Assembly (NCBI GenBank): GCA_035566895.1
Contig: DATMQA010000182.1
Location: forward strand, 1-64,000
Origin: DATMQA01 sp035566895
Lineage (GTDB): Bacteria > Verrucomicrobiota > Verrucomicrobiia > Limisphaerales > UBA8199
DNA: 64,000 nucleotides
Direction: 5' to 3'
This document shows positions 54,868 through 64,000 of the stretch, in pieces. Below the pieces are notes generated by a model that worked only from the letters and a program-made list of their open reading frames with translations, did no database searches and was not told where the DNA came from. How positions within the stretch are numbered: position 1 is the first letter of the stretch; every line of letters starts with the position of its first letter. The position numbers and the translations under genes are program-made.

Positions 54868-55920
54868 CTATGACAGCACCGCGGCGGGCGTTTCCACTAT
54901 CGCCAGCCGCTCGTTGGCTAAGGCGATTTCCTGCGCGATGAGCTGGTTCACCTGGTGCTGCAGGTTTTCAGTGGTGACACGGATGGCGCTGGCAACCGCC
55001 CGTTCCCGGGCCGAACCGTGGGCCTTGAGCACCGCCCCGTTGAACCCCAGCAGCGGCGCTCCCCCATAAACCTCCGGGTCCATCCGGCGGCGGATCGCGC
55101 GGAACGCGTTTTGCGCCAGCAACGCCCCGAGCTGTCGTCGCGGGCTGGCCATCAATTCCCGTTTGAGCATCGAAAACAGCCCCAGTGCCAGACTCTCGCA
55201 GGTCTTCAACACAATGTTGCCGACAAACCCGTCGCAAACCACCACATCAACGTGGTTCTTGAACAGGTCGTGTCCCTCAACATTGCCGATGAAATTCAAT
55301 TCGAGCTGTTTGCACAGCTTGAAGGCTTCCAGCGTCAATTCGTTGCCTTTGGTGTCTTCTGTTCCGACGCTCAGGATCCCCACACGCGGATTTTTAGCGC
55401 CGAGAATCTCGCGTGAATAAACGCTGCCCATCACCGCGTATTGCGCTAGGTGGAGTGGCTTGCACTCGATGTTGGCTCCCGAATCGAGCAGGACAAAATG
55501 ATGGTGCGGCGTCGGAATGATCGCCGCTATGCCGCCGCGGTCCACGCCGGCAATGCGGCCCAATTTAAACGTCGCTGCCGCAAAAATGCCCCCGGTGTTG
55601 CCCAGGGATACCACCGCGTCGGCCTTGCCTTCTCTGACCAGTTCGACCGCTCGCACAATCGAGCAATCCTTTTTCTTCCTGACCGCCGCGACCGGTTTGT
55701 CTTCCATCGTTAGCACCTCGCTCGCATGGACCACGCGCACTCGATGATCGCGGAACCCGCCGCGCGGCAGCGCCGCGTGAATCTCCGATTTTTGGCCGAC
55801 CAGGAACAGCGCGGTGATGCGCTTGTCAGCCTGAATCGCCCGAATGGCGCCTTCGATGACCACCCCGCAGCCGTGGTCGCCACCCATGACATCCACTGCA
55901 ATGCGCATAGAAGTGGACAA
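54868..55920 (-). CDS. plsX: phosphate acyltransferase
   Basis: 350 residues, makes acyl-phosphate from acyl-ACP for phospholipid synthesis. Family text: VDVMGGDHG near the N-terminus, VVSLGNTGGIFAAATFKLGR, LLDSGANIECKPLHLAQYA and VVCDGFVGNIVLKTCESLAL. Located 36 nt after rpmF, the common bacterial order rpmF-plsX-fabH. Confidence 0.96.
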   Translation of the reverse strand: MSTSMRIAVDVMGGDHGCGVVIEGAIRAIQADKRITALFLVGQKSEIHAALPRGGFRDHRVRVVHASEVLTMEDKPVAAVRKKKDCSIVRAVELVREGKADAVVSLGNTGGIFAAATFKLGRIAGVDRGGIAAIIPTPHHHFVLLDSGANIECKPLHLAQYAVMGSVYSREILGAKNPRVGILSVGTEDTKGNELTLEAFKLCKQLELNFIGNVEGHDLFKNHVDVVVCDGFVGNIVLKTCESLALGLFSMLKRELMASPRRQLGALLAQNAFRAIRRRMDPEVYGGAPLLGFNGAVLKAHGSARERAVASAIRVTTENLQHQVNQLIAQEIALANERLAIVETPAAVLS

Positions 55921-55956
55921 GACGCGGCAGGGATAGACGCCGGCCTTGCCGGCGGA

Positions 55957-56145
55957 TCAGCCGCCGGCGGTCACCGTCAGGACCTGGCGGCCTCGATAAT
56001 AGCCGCAGGCCGGGCAAACCCGGTGCGGCACATAGGGAGCCGCGCATTGCGGACAGGTGCTCAGTTGGGGCAGGGTCAGCGCGCTGTTATACGCGCGCCG
56101 CATGCGTTGGCGGCTTTTGGACGGTTTGCGTTTCGGGACACCCAT
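55957..56145 (-). CDS. rpmF: 50S ribosomal protein L32
   Basis: 62 residues, the expected size. Basic N-terminus (MGVPKRKPSKSRQRMRRAYN) and four zinc-binding Cys in CPQCAAPYVPHRVCPACGYY. 21 nt after the YceD gene. Confidence 0.96.
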   Translation of the reverse strand: MGVPKRKPSKSRQRMRRAYNSALTLPQLSTCPQCAAPYVPHRVCPACGYYRGRQVLTVTAGG

Positions 56146-56166
56146 AAATATATAATCGTTCTGTTG

Positions 56167-56655
56167 TTAAAGTTTCAGTTTGTTTAACTTTTCCCACGCA
56201 GGCGAACCGCTTGCGAGCGGTCCGGTGCTGCTGAGGCTCGTGCTCTTGCCAAAAGACGCCTTTGGCAATCCGCTACAATCCGGGTCACACAACGGATGTT
56301 GCGGAAACTCCAGGAGAATATCTTCCCGCAGGTGAGGCGTCAAGTCCACGCAATCATTGGTTGCCGTGACGGCTTCCTCGCCCGTTAACGGCAAAAGGGC
56401 GGCCCATTTCTCCAGTTCAAGATGAAATTTGAACGGTTTAAGACATCGCACGCACTGGCATTCCAGCCGCACGTGCAAGCTACCCTGGACCAGCAGCCCG
56501 TCCTCTACCTTTTGCACCTCCAAATCGTACCGCAGCGGCTCGCCCAACCGGATAACCTCGTCCCGGATATCGATGTCCAGTTCCTCGACCGGCAACTCCC
56601 CTTTCAAATGGATATTGTCCGGGTCCAAGTGGCGCAGATTGACCAGTAGCGGCAT
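56167..56655 (-). CDS. YceD/DUF177 family protein
   Basis: 162 residues, usual size. Contains LECQCVRCLKPF (Cys pair) and CDPDCSGL near the C-terminus; opening beta-rich part with VNLRHLDPDNIHLKGELPV. This family is linked with rRNA accumulation and always lies before rpmF, as here. Confidence 0.9.
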   Translation of the reverse strand: MPLLVNLRHLDPDNIHLKGELPVEELDIDIRDEVIRLGEPLRYDLEVQKVEDGLLVQGSLHVRLECQCVRCLKPFKFHLELEKWAALLPLTGEEAVTATNDCVDLTPHLREDILLEFPQHPLCDPDCSGLPKASFGKSTSLSSTGPLASGSPAWEKLNKLKL

Positions 56656-56704
56656 AAAAACTCCAATCTCGTTGCCTGAGGGTTAGTGGGTTACAGCGGT
56701 CTTG

Positions 56705-56750
56705 CCTCATTTAACCAGCAGTTAACGCATTTAACTCATTTGACACTTCC
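56705..56750. repeat. TTAACTCAT-type short repeat
   Basis: CTCATTTAACC, AGCAGTTAACG, CATTTAACTCATTT: the same unit as 29315-29370, between coaD and yceD. Confidence 0.6.
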
Positions 56751-56757
56751 AAGTCCC

Positions 56758-57246
56758 TCACGCCGGCTCGGGGCTGAACCGCTCCCCCAGGGCCGCCCGC
56801 ACGTGCGCCGGCACAAACGCGCTGACATCCCCTCCCAAACTCGCAATCTCTTTCACGATTCGCGAACTGAGAAAGGTGTAAGTATCCTTCGGCATCATAA
56901 AAATGGTTTCGATGCGCTCGTTCAATTTACGATTCATCAAGGCCAACTGAAATTCAAATTCAAAATCCGAGACCGCCCGCAGCCCGCGAATTACGGCCTG
57001 CGCGCCCCGCCGCTCCACATATTCGATCAATAACCCCTCTAGGGCGGCGGCCTCCACGTGCGGCAGCTCGCGGATGGTGCGCGTCACCATTTGCAGCCGC
57101 TCTTCCAGGCTGAACAGTGGATTCTTGGCCTCGCTCCGAGCCACTGCCACAATCACCCGATCAAATAATTTAGTCGCCCGTTGGATGACATCCAGATGGC
57201 CATTCGTAATGGGATCGAAACTTCCGGGATAAATCACCGTACGCAT
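56758..57246 (-). CDS. coaD: phosphopantetheine adenylyltransferase
   Basis: 162 residues from ATG 57246. An ATG at 57348 would add 34 residues not seen in the family. Nucleotidyltransferase motif GSFDPITNGHLD at the start, LPHVEAAALEGLLIEYV and YTFLSSRIVKEIASLGG later. Penultimate step of CoA synthesis. Confidence 0.95.
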   Translation of the reverse strand: MRTVIYPGSFDPITNGHLDVIQRATKLFDRVIVAVARSEAKNPLFSLEERLQMVTRTIRELPHVEAAALEGLLIEYVERRGAQAVIRGLRAVSDFEFEFQLALMNRKLNERIETIFMMPKDTYTFLSSRIVKEIASLGGDVSAFVPAHVRAALGERFSPEPA

Positions 57247-57415
57247 GGTCCCGATAGTACCAAAATGGCGCCCAAACGACAAATAAATACGCGAAACGTG
57301 AAGCGGAACGTCATGCCCGAGGTGTGAAAATAGCCTGCTGTGGGTCACGAATCGCTATCCGGATCCCGTGGCTGGCCAACCTCCGCTAGCCAGAGGACCC
57401 CGCCCGCGTCACTCG

Positions 57416-58438
57416 TCAAGCGCCCGCCGTCTCCGCCTCTGCCTCGCGCTTCTTCTCCTGCCGCTCCCAGTACCACGCAATCCAGACGCTGATTTCGTAC
57501 AGCAGCAGCAGCGGAATCGCCATCAGGATTTGTGTAATAACCTCCGGGGTGGTCAACACTGCCCCAAGCACAAAAGCGATAACAATCACGTAACGGCGCG
57601 CGCTCTTAAGGATGCCGTAATTTAAAATACCGATCTTCACCAGCGTCAGAATGATCACTGGCATCTCGAACCCAAGCCCCATTCCCAGCATGAATTTGCA
57701 GACAAACCCGATATACTCCTCCGCCCGCCATTGGTTGGCCTTAAAGCCGAACCACTCGGCATACTTGGCCGAGACGGCGAGCGCGACAGGCATCATCACG
57801 AAATAACAAAACGACACCCCCGTCAGGAACAGCCCTGCGCCAAAGATCAGCCCGCGATAAACGTACCGTTTTTCCCGAATGCGGAGCGCTGGAAACACGA
57901 AATGCGCCACAAAGTAGAAAATAAACGGCGAGGAAATAATCAGCCCTCCAAAGAATGCAATTTTGGTGGCTACCACGAACGCTGCCGCCGGGCCGAGGCT
58001 GACGATGTCAATGGGAGAGACCCGGGGCGGCGCTTCGGCTTCCGTTACAACCTTCACCCCAAGCACCAGGTGCTCCACGCCATTCGTCTCCATGTTGACG
58101 GGGACCAGATCAAGGCGGACGTATCGATTGGTCCCGGCCAGGGAAGCCAAGGCATCATTAGTGCCGGGATGGAAAACGCCGAGTTGATTTGTTCCTAACA
58201 TCACCCGCACGCTCTGGGTGTCCGCTTTATTGATGGGAGCCCGGTCAAGCGGCCATTTGAGAACCCGGAAAACATAATCGCCGGCGAAAAAACAGAGGAC
58301 CATTGCCACCCCGGCAGCCGACAGGCTCTTGATCAGAACCCAACGGAGATCCTCGAGGTGTTCGAGAAACGATTTTACTGGTCCACCCTCTTCCTCCTGC
58401 AATTCGTCAAGGGGCTCCGCTGCGGGTTCATCGGCCAT
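57416..58438 (-). CDS. tatC: Sec-independent protein translocase subunit TatC
   Basis: 340 residues with six hydrophobic helices. The N-terminal SFLEHLEDLRW motif is the conserved signal-recognising part; Glu in FMLGMGLGFEMPV marks the later conserved region. It is about 80 residues longer than the E. coli protein because of a long periplasmic loop (~65-150) between helices 1 and 2, containing DTQSVRVMLGTNQLGV. Transcribed with tatA. Confidence 0.94.
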   Translation of the reverse strand: MADEPAAEPLDELQEEEGGPVKSFLEHLEDLRWVLIKSLSAAGVAMVLCFFAGDYVFRVLKWPLDRAPINKADTQSVRVMLGTNQLGVFHPGTNDALASLAGTNRYVRLDLVPVNMETNGVEHLVLGVKVVTEAEAPPRVSPIDIVSLGPAAAFVVATKIAFFGGLIISSPFIFYFVAHFVFPALRIREKRYVYRGLIFGAGLFLTGVSFCYFVMMPVALAVSAKYAEWFGFKANQWRAEEYIGFVCKFMLGMGLGFEMPVIILTLVKIGILNYGILKSARRYVIVIAFVLGAVLTTPEVITQILMAIPLLLLYEISVWIAWYWERQEKKREAEAETAGA

Positions 58439-58457
58439 AGCTGAAACCGCTCAGCGA

Positions 58458-58757
58458 CTAGGCCTTGGGGCTCGCAGGAGAAGATTGAGGAACGGTTTGA
58501 GACGGCTCGGCCGGTGCGACTTGGGTCGGGGTCGGGGCCGGATTGCTCGGGGGCAGGCGCCGTTGGGATGATTCGTCCATCGCATTGGTGACTTCGTCCG
58601 TCACTTCACGAGTGGCCTTTTTGAATTCCTTAATCCCCGTGCCCAGCCCTTTCGCCAACTCCGGCAGTTTCTTCGCTCCAAAAAGGATCAGAACGAGAGC
58701 GAGTATGAGGATAATCTCCCCGCCGCCGAGGTTAAACAGGCCGAACATAACATTCAT
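58458..58757 (-). CDS. tatA: Sec-independent protein translocase subunit TatA/TatE
   Basis: 99 residues. One N-terminal membrane helix (GGGEIILILALVLILFGA) followed by the amphipathic helix (KKLPELAKGLGTGIKEFKKA) and a polar tail. Start at ATG 58757 rather than 58772; 58748 is possible. Proline-rich C-terminus (PPSNPAPTPTQVAPAEPS). The tatA-tatC gap is 19 nt. Confidence 0.93.
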   Translation of the reverse strand: MNVMFGLFNLGGGEIILILALVLILFGAKKLPELAKGLGTGIKEFKKATREVTDEVTNAMDESSQRRLPPSNPAPTPTQVAPAEPSQTVPQSSPASPKA

Positions 58758-58855
58758 ATTTGAGCAAATCATTACTTTAGAAATGCTAAGCCCGGATGGT
58801 TCAATAGTAAAGCCTCAAATAGTGGCAAAAATCGGGCGTTTTTGAGCCGAGAAAC

Positions 58856-60307
58856 TCAACCTTTGGCCGGCAGTCGCACCGTAAACTCGGCACCCTGGTC
58901 CGGCTGGCTGGAGACGGTGACAAGCCCGCCGTGGGCCTCGACCACGGCTTTGACCAGGCTCAGCCCGAGCCCCAAGCCGCGCTGGGAACGACTCTTGTCC
59001 CCCCGATAAAGGCGCGCCCAAATTTTGTCCTGCTCGTCCACGGGAATGCCAACGCCCGTATCGCGGAAGCTGGCCACTGCTTGGTCCCTTTCGGGGCGAA
59101 CCGAGATGCGCACCTGGCCTTGCCCGGGTGTGTATTTGATGGCGTTGTCGAGCAGGTTAGCAAAGACCTGGCGCAGCCGGGTGCGATCGGCCGAAGCAGT
59201 GACCGGGAGTTTGGAATGGGGAGTTTGAGATTTGGAGTTTGTTGATTCGGGCCCCTCGACTGTCACGGTTATCTTTTTCTCTTCGGCTACATATTGATAA
59301 AGCTCGGCTACTTCGCGAGCAAGTTGGCCGAGGTCCACCGGCTCTCGGTGGAGCTTCATCATGCCGGCCTCGGCCTCAGTGATGTCCATGAGCGTATTGA
59401 GCATGTTGAGGACCCGTTCGGATTCTTCCACACAATCTGCGAGCGCCTCGCGGGCGGCCGCCGGGTCGGCACCGGACTGCAACGCCATCTCCGCCGTGCC
59501 GCGCAGGCGCGCCAGCGGCGTGCGCAAATCATGGGCGACATTATCGAGTGATTCACGCATGGCGCGGATCAATGCCTGGTTCTTGTCCAGCAACGTATTG
59601 AACAACAGGACCAGGTCATCCAGTTCGTCCTCGGATTTGCGCACCGGCACGCGGGAATCGAGCTGTCCGGTGCGAACAATCGAACGGGCAGTAACGACAA
59701 TCTGGCGAACGGGCCTCAAGGCGCGGTGGGCGAACAGGGCACCTGCCACAAAACCCAGCAGCACCGTAGCGCTGCCAATGACGACGAAACTGTGGCGCAT
59801 GGGGTTCAACAGAGCCTGGCGGCTGTTGGTCGTGCGGCCGATCTGGAGCAGTGACCCGTCGGGCAAGGGGGCGGAGCGGATCGTAAAATCTCTCTCCTCG
59901 TTTTTGGGGACGCGGAGGTACGGCACGCGCCGGTAGCCTTCCCAGCCGGGCACGTCGCGGAAGCTGATCCAATCGGAGGGCGCGCTCGCGAAAACCACCA
60001 CGTTGAAGATATTTACCAGGCGCACGAACATCGTATTCTGGACTTCCGGAGGCTGATGATCCACCCAGCTCCGCAGGGCGCTGATGCCGCTGGCGTCGTA
60101 AATCGCGGCTGCTTCCTTAAGCCGAGCCTCGAGCACTTCCTGATCCTTGCTCCCGATCGCCGCCGCCACCAGGTAATAGGTGAGGATGAAAAGTGCAACG
60201 CTGCTGACGGTAAAAATCAGGGCATACCACAGGCTCAGCCGCACCGCAATATTCCGGCTCAGCGCCGCCAAGCCCCCACGGAAAGGTTTCGGAAGCTCAG
60301 GTTTCAT
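58856..60307 (-). CDS. membrane sensor histidine kinase with HAMP
   Basis: 483 residues. Two helices (~28-50, ~170-195) enclose a periplasmic sensor; HAMP (~195-250); phospho-acceptor His259 in NVAHDLRTPLARL; ATPase domain with N-box (ANLLDNAIKYTPGQG), RDTGVGI and GLGLGLSLVKAV. Partner of the response regulator whose stop overlaps its start (ATGA). Residues ~353-369, just before a normal ATPase start, are repeat-coded (STNSKSQTPHSKLPV): see the repeat at 59203-59250. Confidence 0.93.
   Translation of the reverse strand: MKPELPKPFRGGLAALSRNIAVRLSLWYALIFTVSSVALFILTYYLVAAAIGSKDQEVLEARLKEAAAIYDASGISALRSWVDHQPPEVQNTMFVRLVNIFNVVVFASAPSDWISFRDVPGWEGYRRVPYLRVPKNEERDFTIRSAPLPDGSLLQIGRTTNSRQALLNPMRHSFVVIGSATVLLGFVAGALFAHRALRPVRQIVVTARSIVRTGQLDSRVPVRKSEDELDDLVLLFNTLLDKNQALIRAMRESLDNVAHDLRTPLARLRGTAEMALQSGADPAAAREALADCVEESERVLNMLNTLMDITEAEAGMMKLHREPVDLGQLAREVAELYQYVAEEKKITVTVEGPESTNSKSQTPHSKLPVTASADRTRLRQVFANLLDNAIKYTPGQGQVRISVRPERDQAVASFRDTGVGIPVDEQDKIWARLYRGDKSRSQRGLGLGLSLVKAVVEAHGGLVTVSSQPDQGAEFTVRLPAKG
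59203..59250. repeat. in-gene short tandem repeat, unit GGAGTTTG
   Basis: GGGAGTTTGGAATGG, GGAGTTTGAGATTT, GGAGTTTGTTGATT: an 8-9 bp period inside the histidine kinase. In frame, it codes for a polar loop (NSKSQTPHSKLP) between the phospho-acceptor and ATPase regions. Confidence 0.7.
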
Positions 60308-60975
60308 TCCGCCGGCCGCAATACATAGCCGACTCCGCGGATCGTATGGAGCATCGCCTTATCTTTATCCACTTTGCTGCGCAACCGGTGGACCAGCACA
60401 TCAACGACATTGGTTTGGGGATCGAAACTGTAATCGAAAATGTGCTCCAGAATCATCGTTTTGGTAACGGGACGGTTGGCGTGGCGCATCAGGTACTCCA
60501 GCAAGGCGAACTCGCGCGGCTGAAGATCGATTGCTTCATCACTGCGATGTACTTCCCGCGTCAGCAGGTCCAGCGTGAGATCGCCAACCCTCAGCCGCGT
60601 CGGTTCGGGCGCTTGGGTGGCCCGGCGGATGAGCGCCTGGATGCGGGCCTGCAACTCTGAAAAGGCGAATGGCTTGGTCAGATAGTCGTCACCGCCCGCT
60701 TGCAAACCACGGACGCGATCATCCACCGAAGCTTTCGCGCTTAGGATCAGAACCGGAGTGCGAATGCTGCCGGCACGGAGCTGTCGAATGAGGCTCAACC
60801 CGTCCAATTTTGGCAGCATCAGATCCACGACCGCGGCGTCATAATTAATGGTCTGGGCCCGAATAAGACCGTCCTCGCCATCCAACGCATGGTCCGCGGC
60901 GTAGCCGCTTTGTTTTAAACCATTGACGATGAACGAGGCGATTTTCTTATCGTCCTCAACCACCAGGATGCGCAT
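60304..60975 (-). CDS. OmpR-family response regulator
   Basis: 223 residues from ATG 60975 (60987 possible). Receiver with acidic pair in VVEDDKK, phospho-Asp in AAVVDLMLPKLDG and Lys in DYLTKPFAF; winged-helix DNA-binding domain (~130-223) with EFALLEYLMRHANRPVTKTM and VDVLVHRLRSKVD. Controls genes under the partner sensor. Confidence 0.94.
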   Translation of the reverse strand: MRILVVEDDKKIASFIVNGLKQSGYAADHALDGEDGLIRAQTINYDAAVVDLMLPKLDGLSLIRQLRAGSIRTPVLILSAKASVDDRVRGLQAGGDDYLTKPFAFSELQARIQALIRRATQAPEPTRLRVGDLTLDLLTREVHRSDEAIDLQPREFALLEYLMRHANRPVTKTMILEHIFDYSFDPQTNVVDVLVHRLRSKVDKDKAMLHTIRGVGYVLRPAE

Positions 60976-61100
60976 GGAGTCCAGCATAGGCGAAAGAGAC
61001 CCTAATAGATAGTCAAGAGCGACCCGCCTGGTGCGGTTGATTCAATCTGAACTGCAGTGGGCGACTTTGTTTCCCACCAATTCTCCACCACCCCTATCCT

Positions 61101-61128
61101 CAACTCGTAAATCCTAAATCGTAAATTG
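61101..61128. repeat. short repeat, unit CGTAAATCCTAAAT
   Basis: CAACTCGTAAATCCTAAATC followed by GTAAATTG: a 7-9 bp period next to the terminator of the serine protease gene. Confidence 0.5.
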
Positions 61129-61173
61129 AAACACCCTCCCGCGCCGGAGTATGACGACGCGAGAGGGTGTTTC
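61128..61173 (-). terminator. terminator hairpin of the DegP gene
   Basis: GAAACACCCTCCCGCG (61128-61143) and CGCGAGAGGGTGTTTC (61158-61173) pair at 15 of 16 positions with a 14-nt loop. It begins 12 nt after the stop on the minus strand and is followed by an A/T-rich tract. Confidence 0.75.
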
Positions 61174-61185
61174 GCGAACGGAAGG

Positions 61186-62715
<1,530 letters not shown>

Positions 62716-62844
62716 AAGTCGTGTGCGTTAGTATGTGTTGATTTGTTCTTTGTTACTGACCGTTTGTGTCAATGTCTCTGAACCAATAGACTCCATCGGC
62801 ATGACAGGAACATTTCAGCAGCATTACAAATGCGTAAGGGAACA

Positions 62845-63851
62845 ATGAATTGTCTCAGACTGATCGGGGTCCTCGGCCTGCTCGCCTGCGTTTCACCAGC
62901 CGCCGAACTGGAATTCAAGGCGGTGGACGAGGCCGTCAGCCGGTTCATGGAGCAAAACGAAATCCACGCCGCATCACTGGCCATCAGCCGGCATGGCCGG
63001 CTGCTCCACGAGCGAGCCTTTGGTTTTGCCGATAAGAAATTGACCGCCCCGCTGTCGTCGCAAGTCCGCATGCGGATCGCCTCCATTTCCAAGCCGATCA
63101 CCGCCGCCGCGCTAAAGTATCTAGTGCGCGAGGGCAAGCTCAAGCTGAGCGATTCAGTTGTGAAATACCTGTCGCCGCCCCGCTACGCGGCGCCAGTTGA
63201 CCAGGGATGGAAGGCGATAGCCCTGGGGAGGTCCTCCAGCACATGGGCGGCTGGGACCGTTCGGTTTCAGGTGACCTGATGTTCCGGCATCTCAGCATTA
63301 TGGCGGACCTGCACACCAACTCATTGACACCAGCCGATGTCGTGCGCTGGATGCTGGCCCGGCGCCTCGATTTCACACCGGGAAGCAAACGCGCATATTC
63401 CAACTTCGGCTACTGTCTCCTGGGAGTTGTTATTGAAGAGGTCAGCTGCCGTCCCTATGGCGAGTTCGTTAGAAGCACCATTGCCCGGGAGGCCAAAATG
63501 GACAGTCTGACCTTCAGCAGCTCGAATCTTGAGCGGCGCAACCGTGATGAAACCTGGTATGACTTTGACCACGAGGGCGAACACTTCCTCATTGAACCCA
63601 TGCAGGCCCACGGCGGCTGGGTGTGCACCCCGGCCGACCTGGCCCGGTTCCTGGACACATTCTGGATGAATGGCGAGCCGCGGACCGGCGGCCGGGGTTC
63701 ATGGTTTTTCTTCGGCAGCTTACCCGGGACTACGGCTGTGGCCGTTCAGCGCGCCGATGGCATCAATTACGCCTTGCTCATGAACAAACGCGACCCCGAG
63801 GGCTCCTGGAACGACAAACTGAAAACAATTCTCGACGCGGCAATCAGATGA
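62845..63851 (+). pseudogene. serine beta-lactamase-like hydrolase, frameshifted
   Basis: Two overlapping frames make one hydrolase of the class C beta-lactamase/penicillin-binding fold. The first, from ATG 62845 (after AAGGGA, with signal NCLRLIGVLGLLACVSPAAE), has the SxxK motif in RIASISKPITAA and ends at 63279 in another frame. The second picks up at about 63228 with EVLQHMGGWDRSVSGDL and gives the YSN motif in KRAYSNFGY and the HGG motif in AHGGWVCTPADLARF, to 63851. Adding one G in the run CTGGGGAGG (63223-63231) restores one frame. It is a recent pseudogene or a sequencing error. Confidence 0.75.
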
Positions 63852-64000
63852 GGGCCGCCCCGGAGATCCCCTTGGGCTGACTATGGTGGTCTCCGCCCCT
63901 CCTAAATCCGTACTCTCCGTGGTTGAATCCGCAGGGCAGAATATGATACGAAACTTGCGGCAAGATTGAATTGACCCCGGCCAGGGCCTTATGCATGATG
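63852..64000. other. end-of-window spacer
   Basis: About 150 bases after the hydrolase. No frame, hairpin or repeat that I can support. Confidence 0.4.

Overview
The window looks like a chromosome segment of a Gram-negative bacterium of the phylum Verrucomicrobiota (Pedosphaera/Limisphaerales-like). This is inference from gene content. There is an LPS-type outer membrane (Kdo transferase, LptE- and BamD-like proteins), a prepilin-like protein of the kind these bacteria carry in many copies, very large secreted repeat proteins, a carbohydrate-active operon, and alternative complex III sequence. I saw no rRNA, tRNA, CRISPR array, integrase or recognisable transposase.

Layout. 1-600: decayed sequence, including a frameshifted ActF (alternative complex III) fragment. 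624-10057 (minus): four-gene polysaccharide operon (alpha/beta hydrolase, six-hairpin glycosidase with DUF5703-like N-terminus, GH3 beta-glycosidase, NHL-propeller protein). 10794-16485 (minus): two giant secreted proteins (VWA + Ig + RCC1; WDG-repeat propeller). 16877-19779: two poorly known proteins, one with an internal duplication and a Mu Gp27-like tail. 19887-25659: prepilin-like protein, ArsM, and an astacin protease fused to a beta-helix. 25808-31269: slipin, NfeD-type protease, M42 peptidase, a hypothetical protein and an esterase. 31325-36020 (plus): signalling cluster (LytTR regulator, MASE1-PAS histidine kinase, receiver, receiver-nucleotide cyclase). 36129-41783: lipoprotein, DUF4870 protein, RHH/MazF toxin-antitoxin pair, deoC, aldehyde dehydrogenase, PilT. 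41875-45657 (minus): waaA, NhaD-type antiporter, a folded repeat element, small genes. 45868-53649: Ser/Thr kinase, then the minus-strand envelope operon prmC-murA-hyp-hyp-bamD-like-lptE, then two small exported proteins on plus. 53736-62715 (minus): coaD-yceD-rpmF-plsX-fabH, tatA-tatC, a two-component pair and a DegP/HtrA protease. 62845-63851: a frameshifted serine beta-lactamase-like hydrolase.

The sugar operon and the secreted repeat proteins suggest a polymer-degrading, surface-oriented lifestyle. The minus-strand blocks at 47.5-62.7 kb are mostly envelope and fatty-acid housekeeping genes: lipoprotein and LPS assembly, peptidoglycan precursor synthesis, acyl-phosphate and ketoacyl synthesis, Tat export and periplasmic proteolysis.

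The most unusual feature is a set of short tandem repeats of 7-10 bp units (for example TTAACTCAG, TTTCAGCG, CGAAATACC, TGTAACCT, CACTCTGCA). About seventeen loci are scattered through spacers, and some lie in frame inside genes. Two near-perfect hairpins between convergent genes are built from such units. This resembles cyanobacterial STRR repeats and the intergenic heptamers of Beggiatoaceae, and is the pattern most worth following up. A second candidate is a complete tiny transcription unit at 45501-45699 (promoter, 33-codon ORF, terminator).
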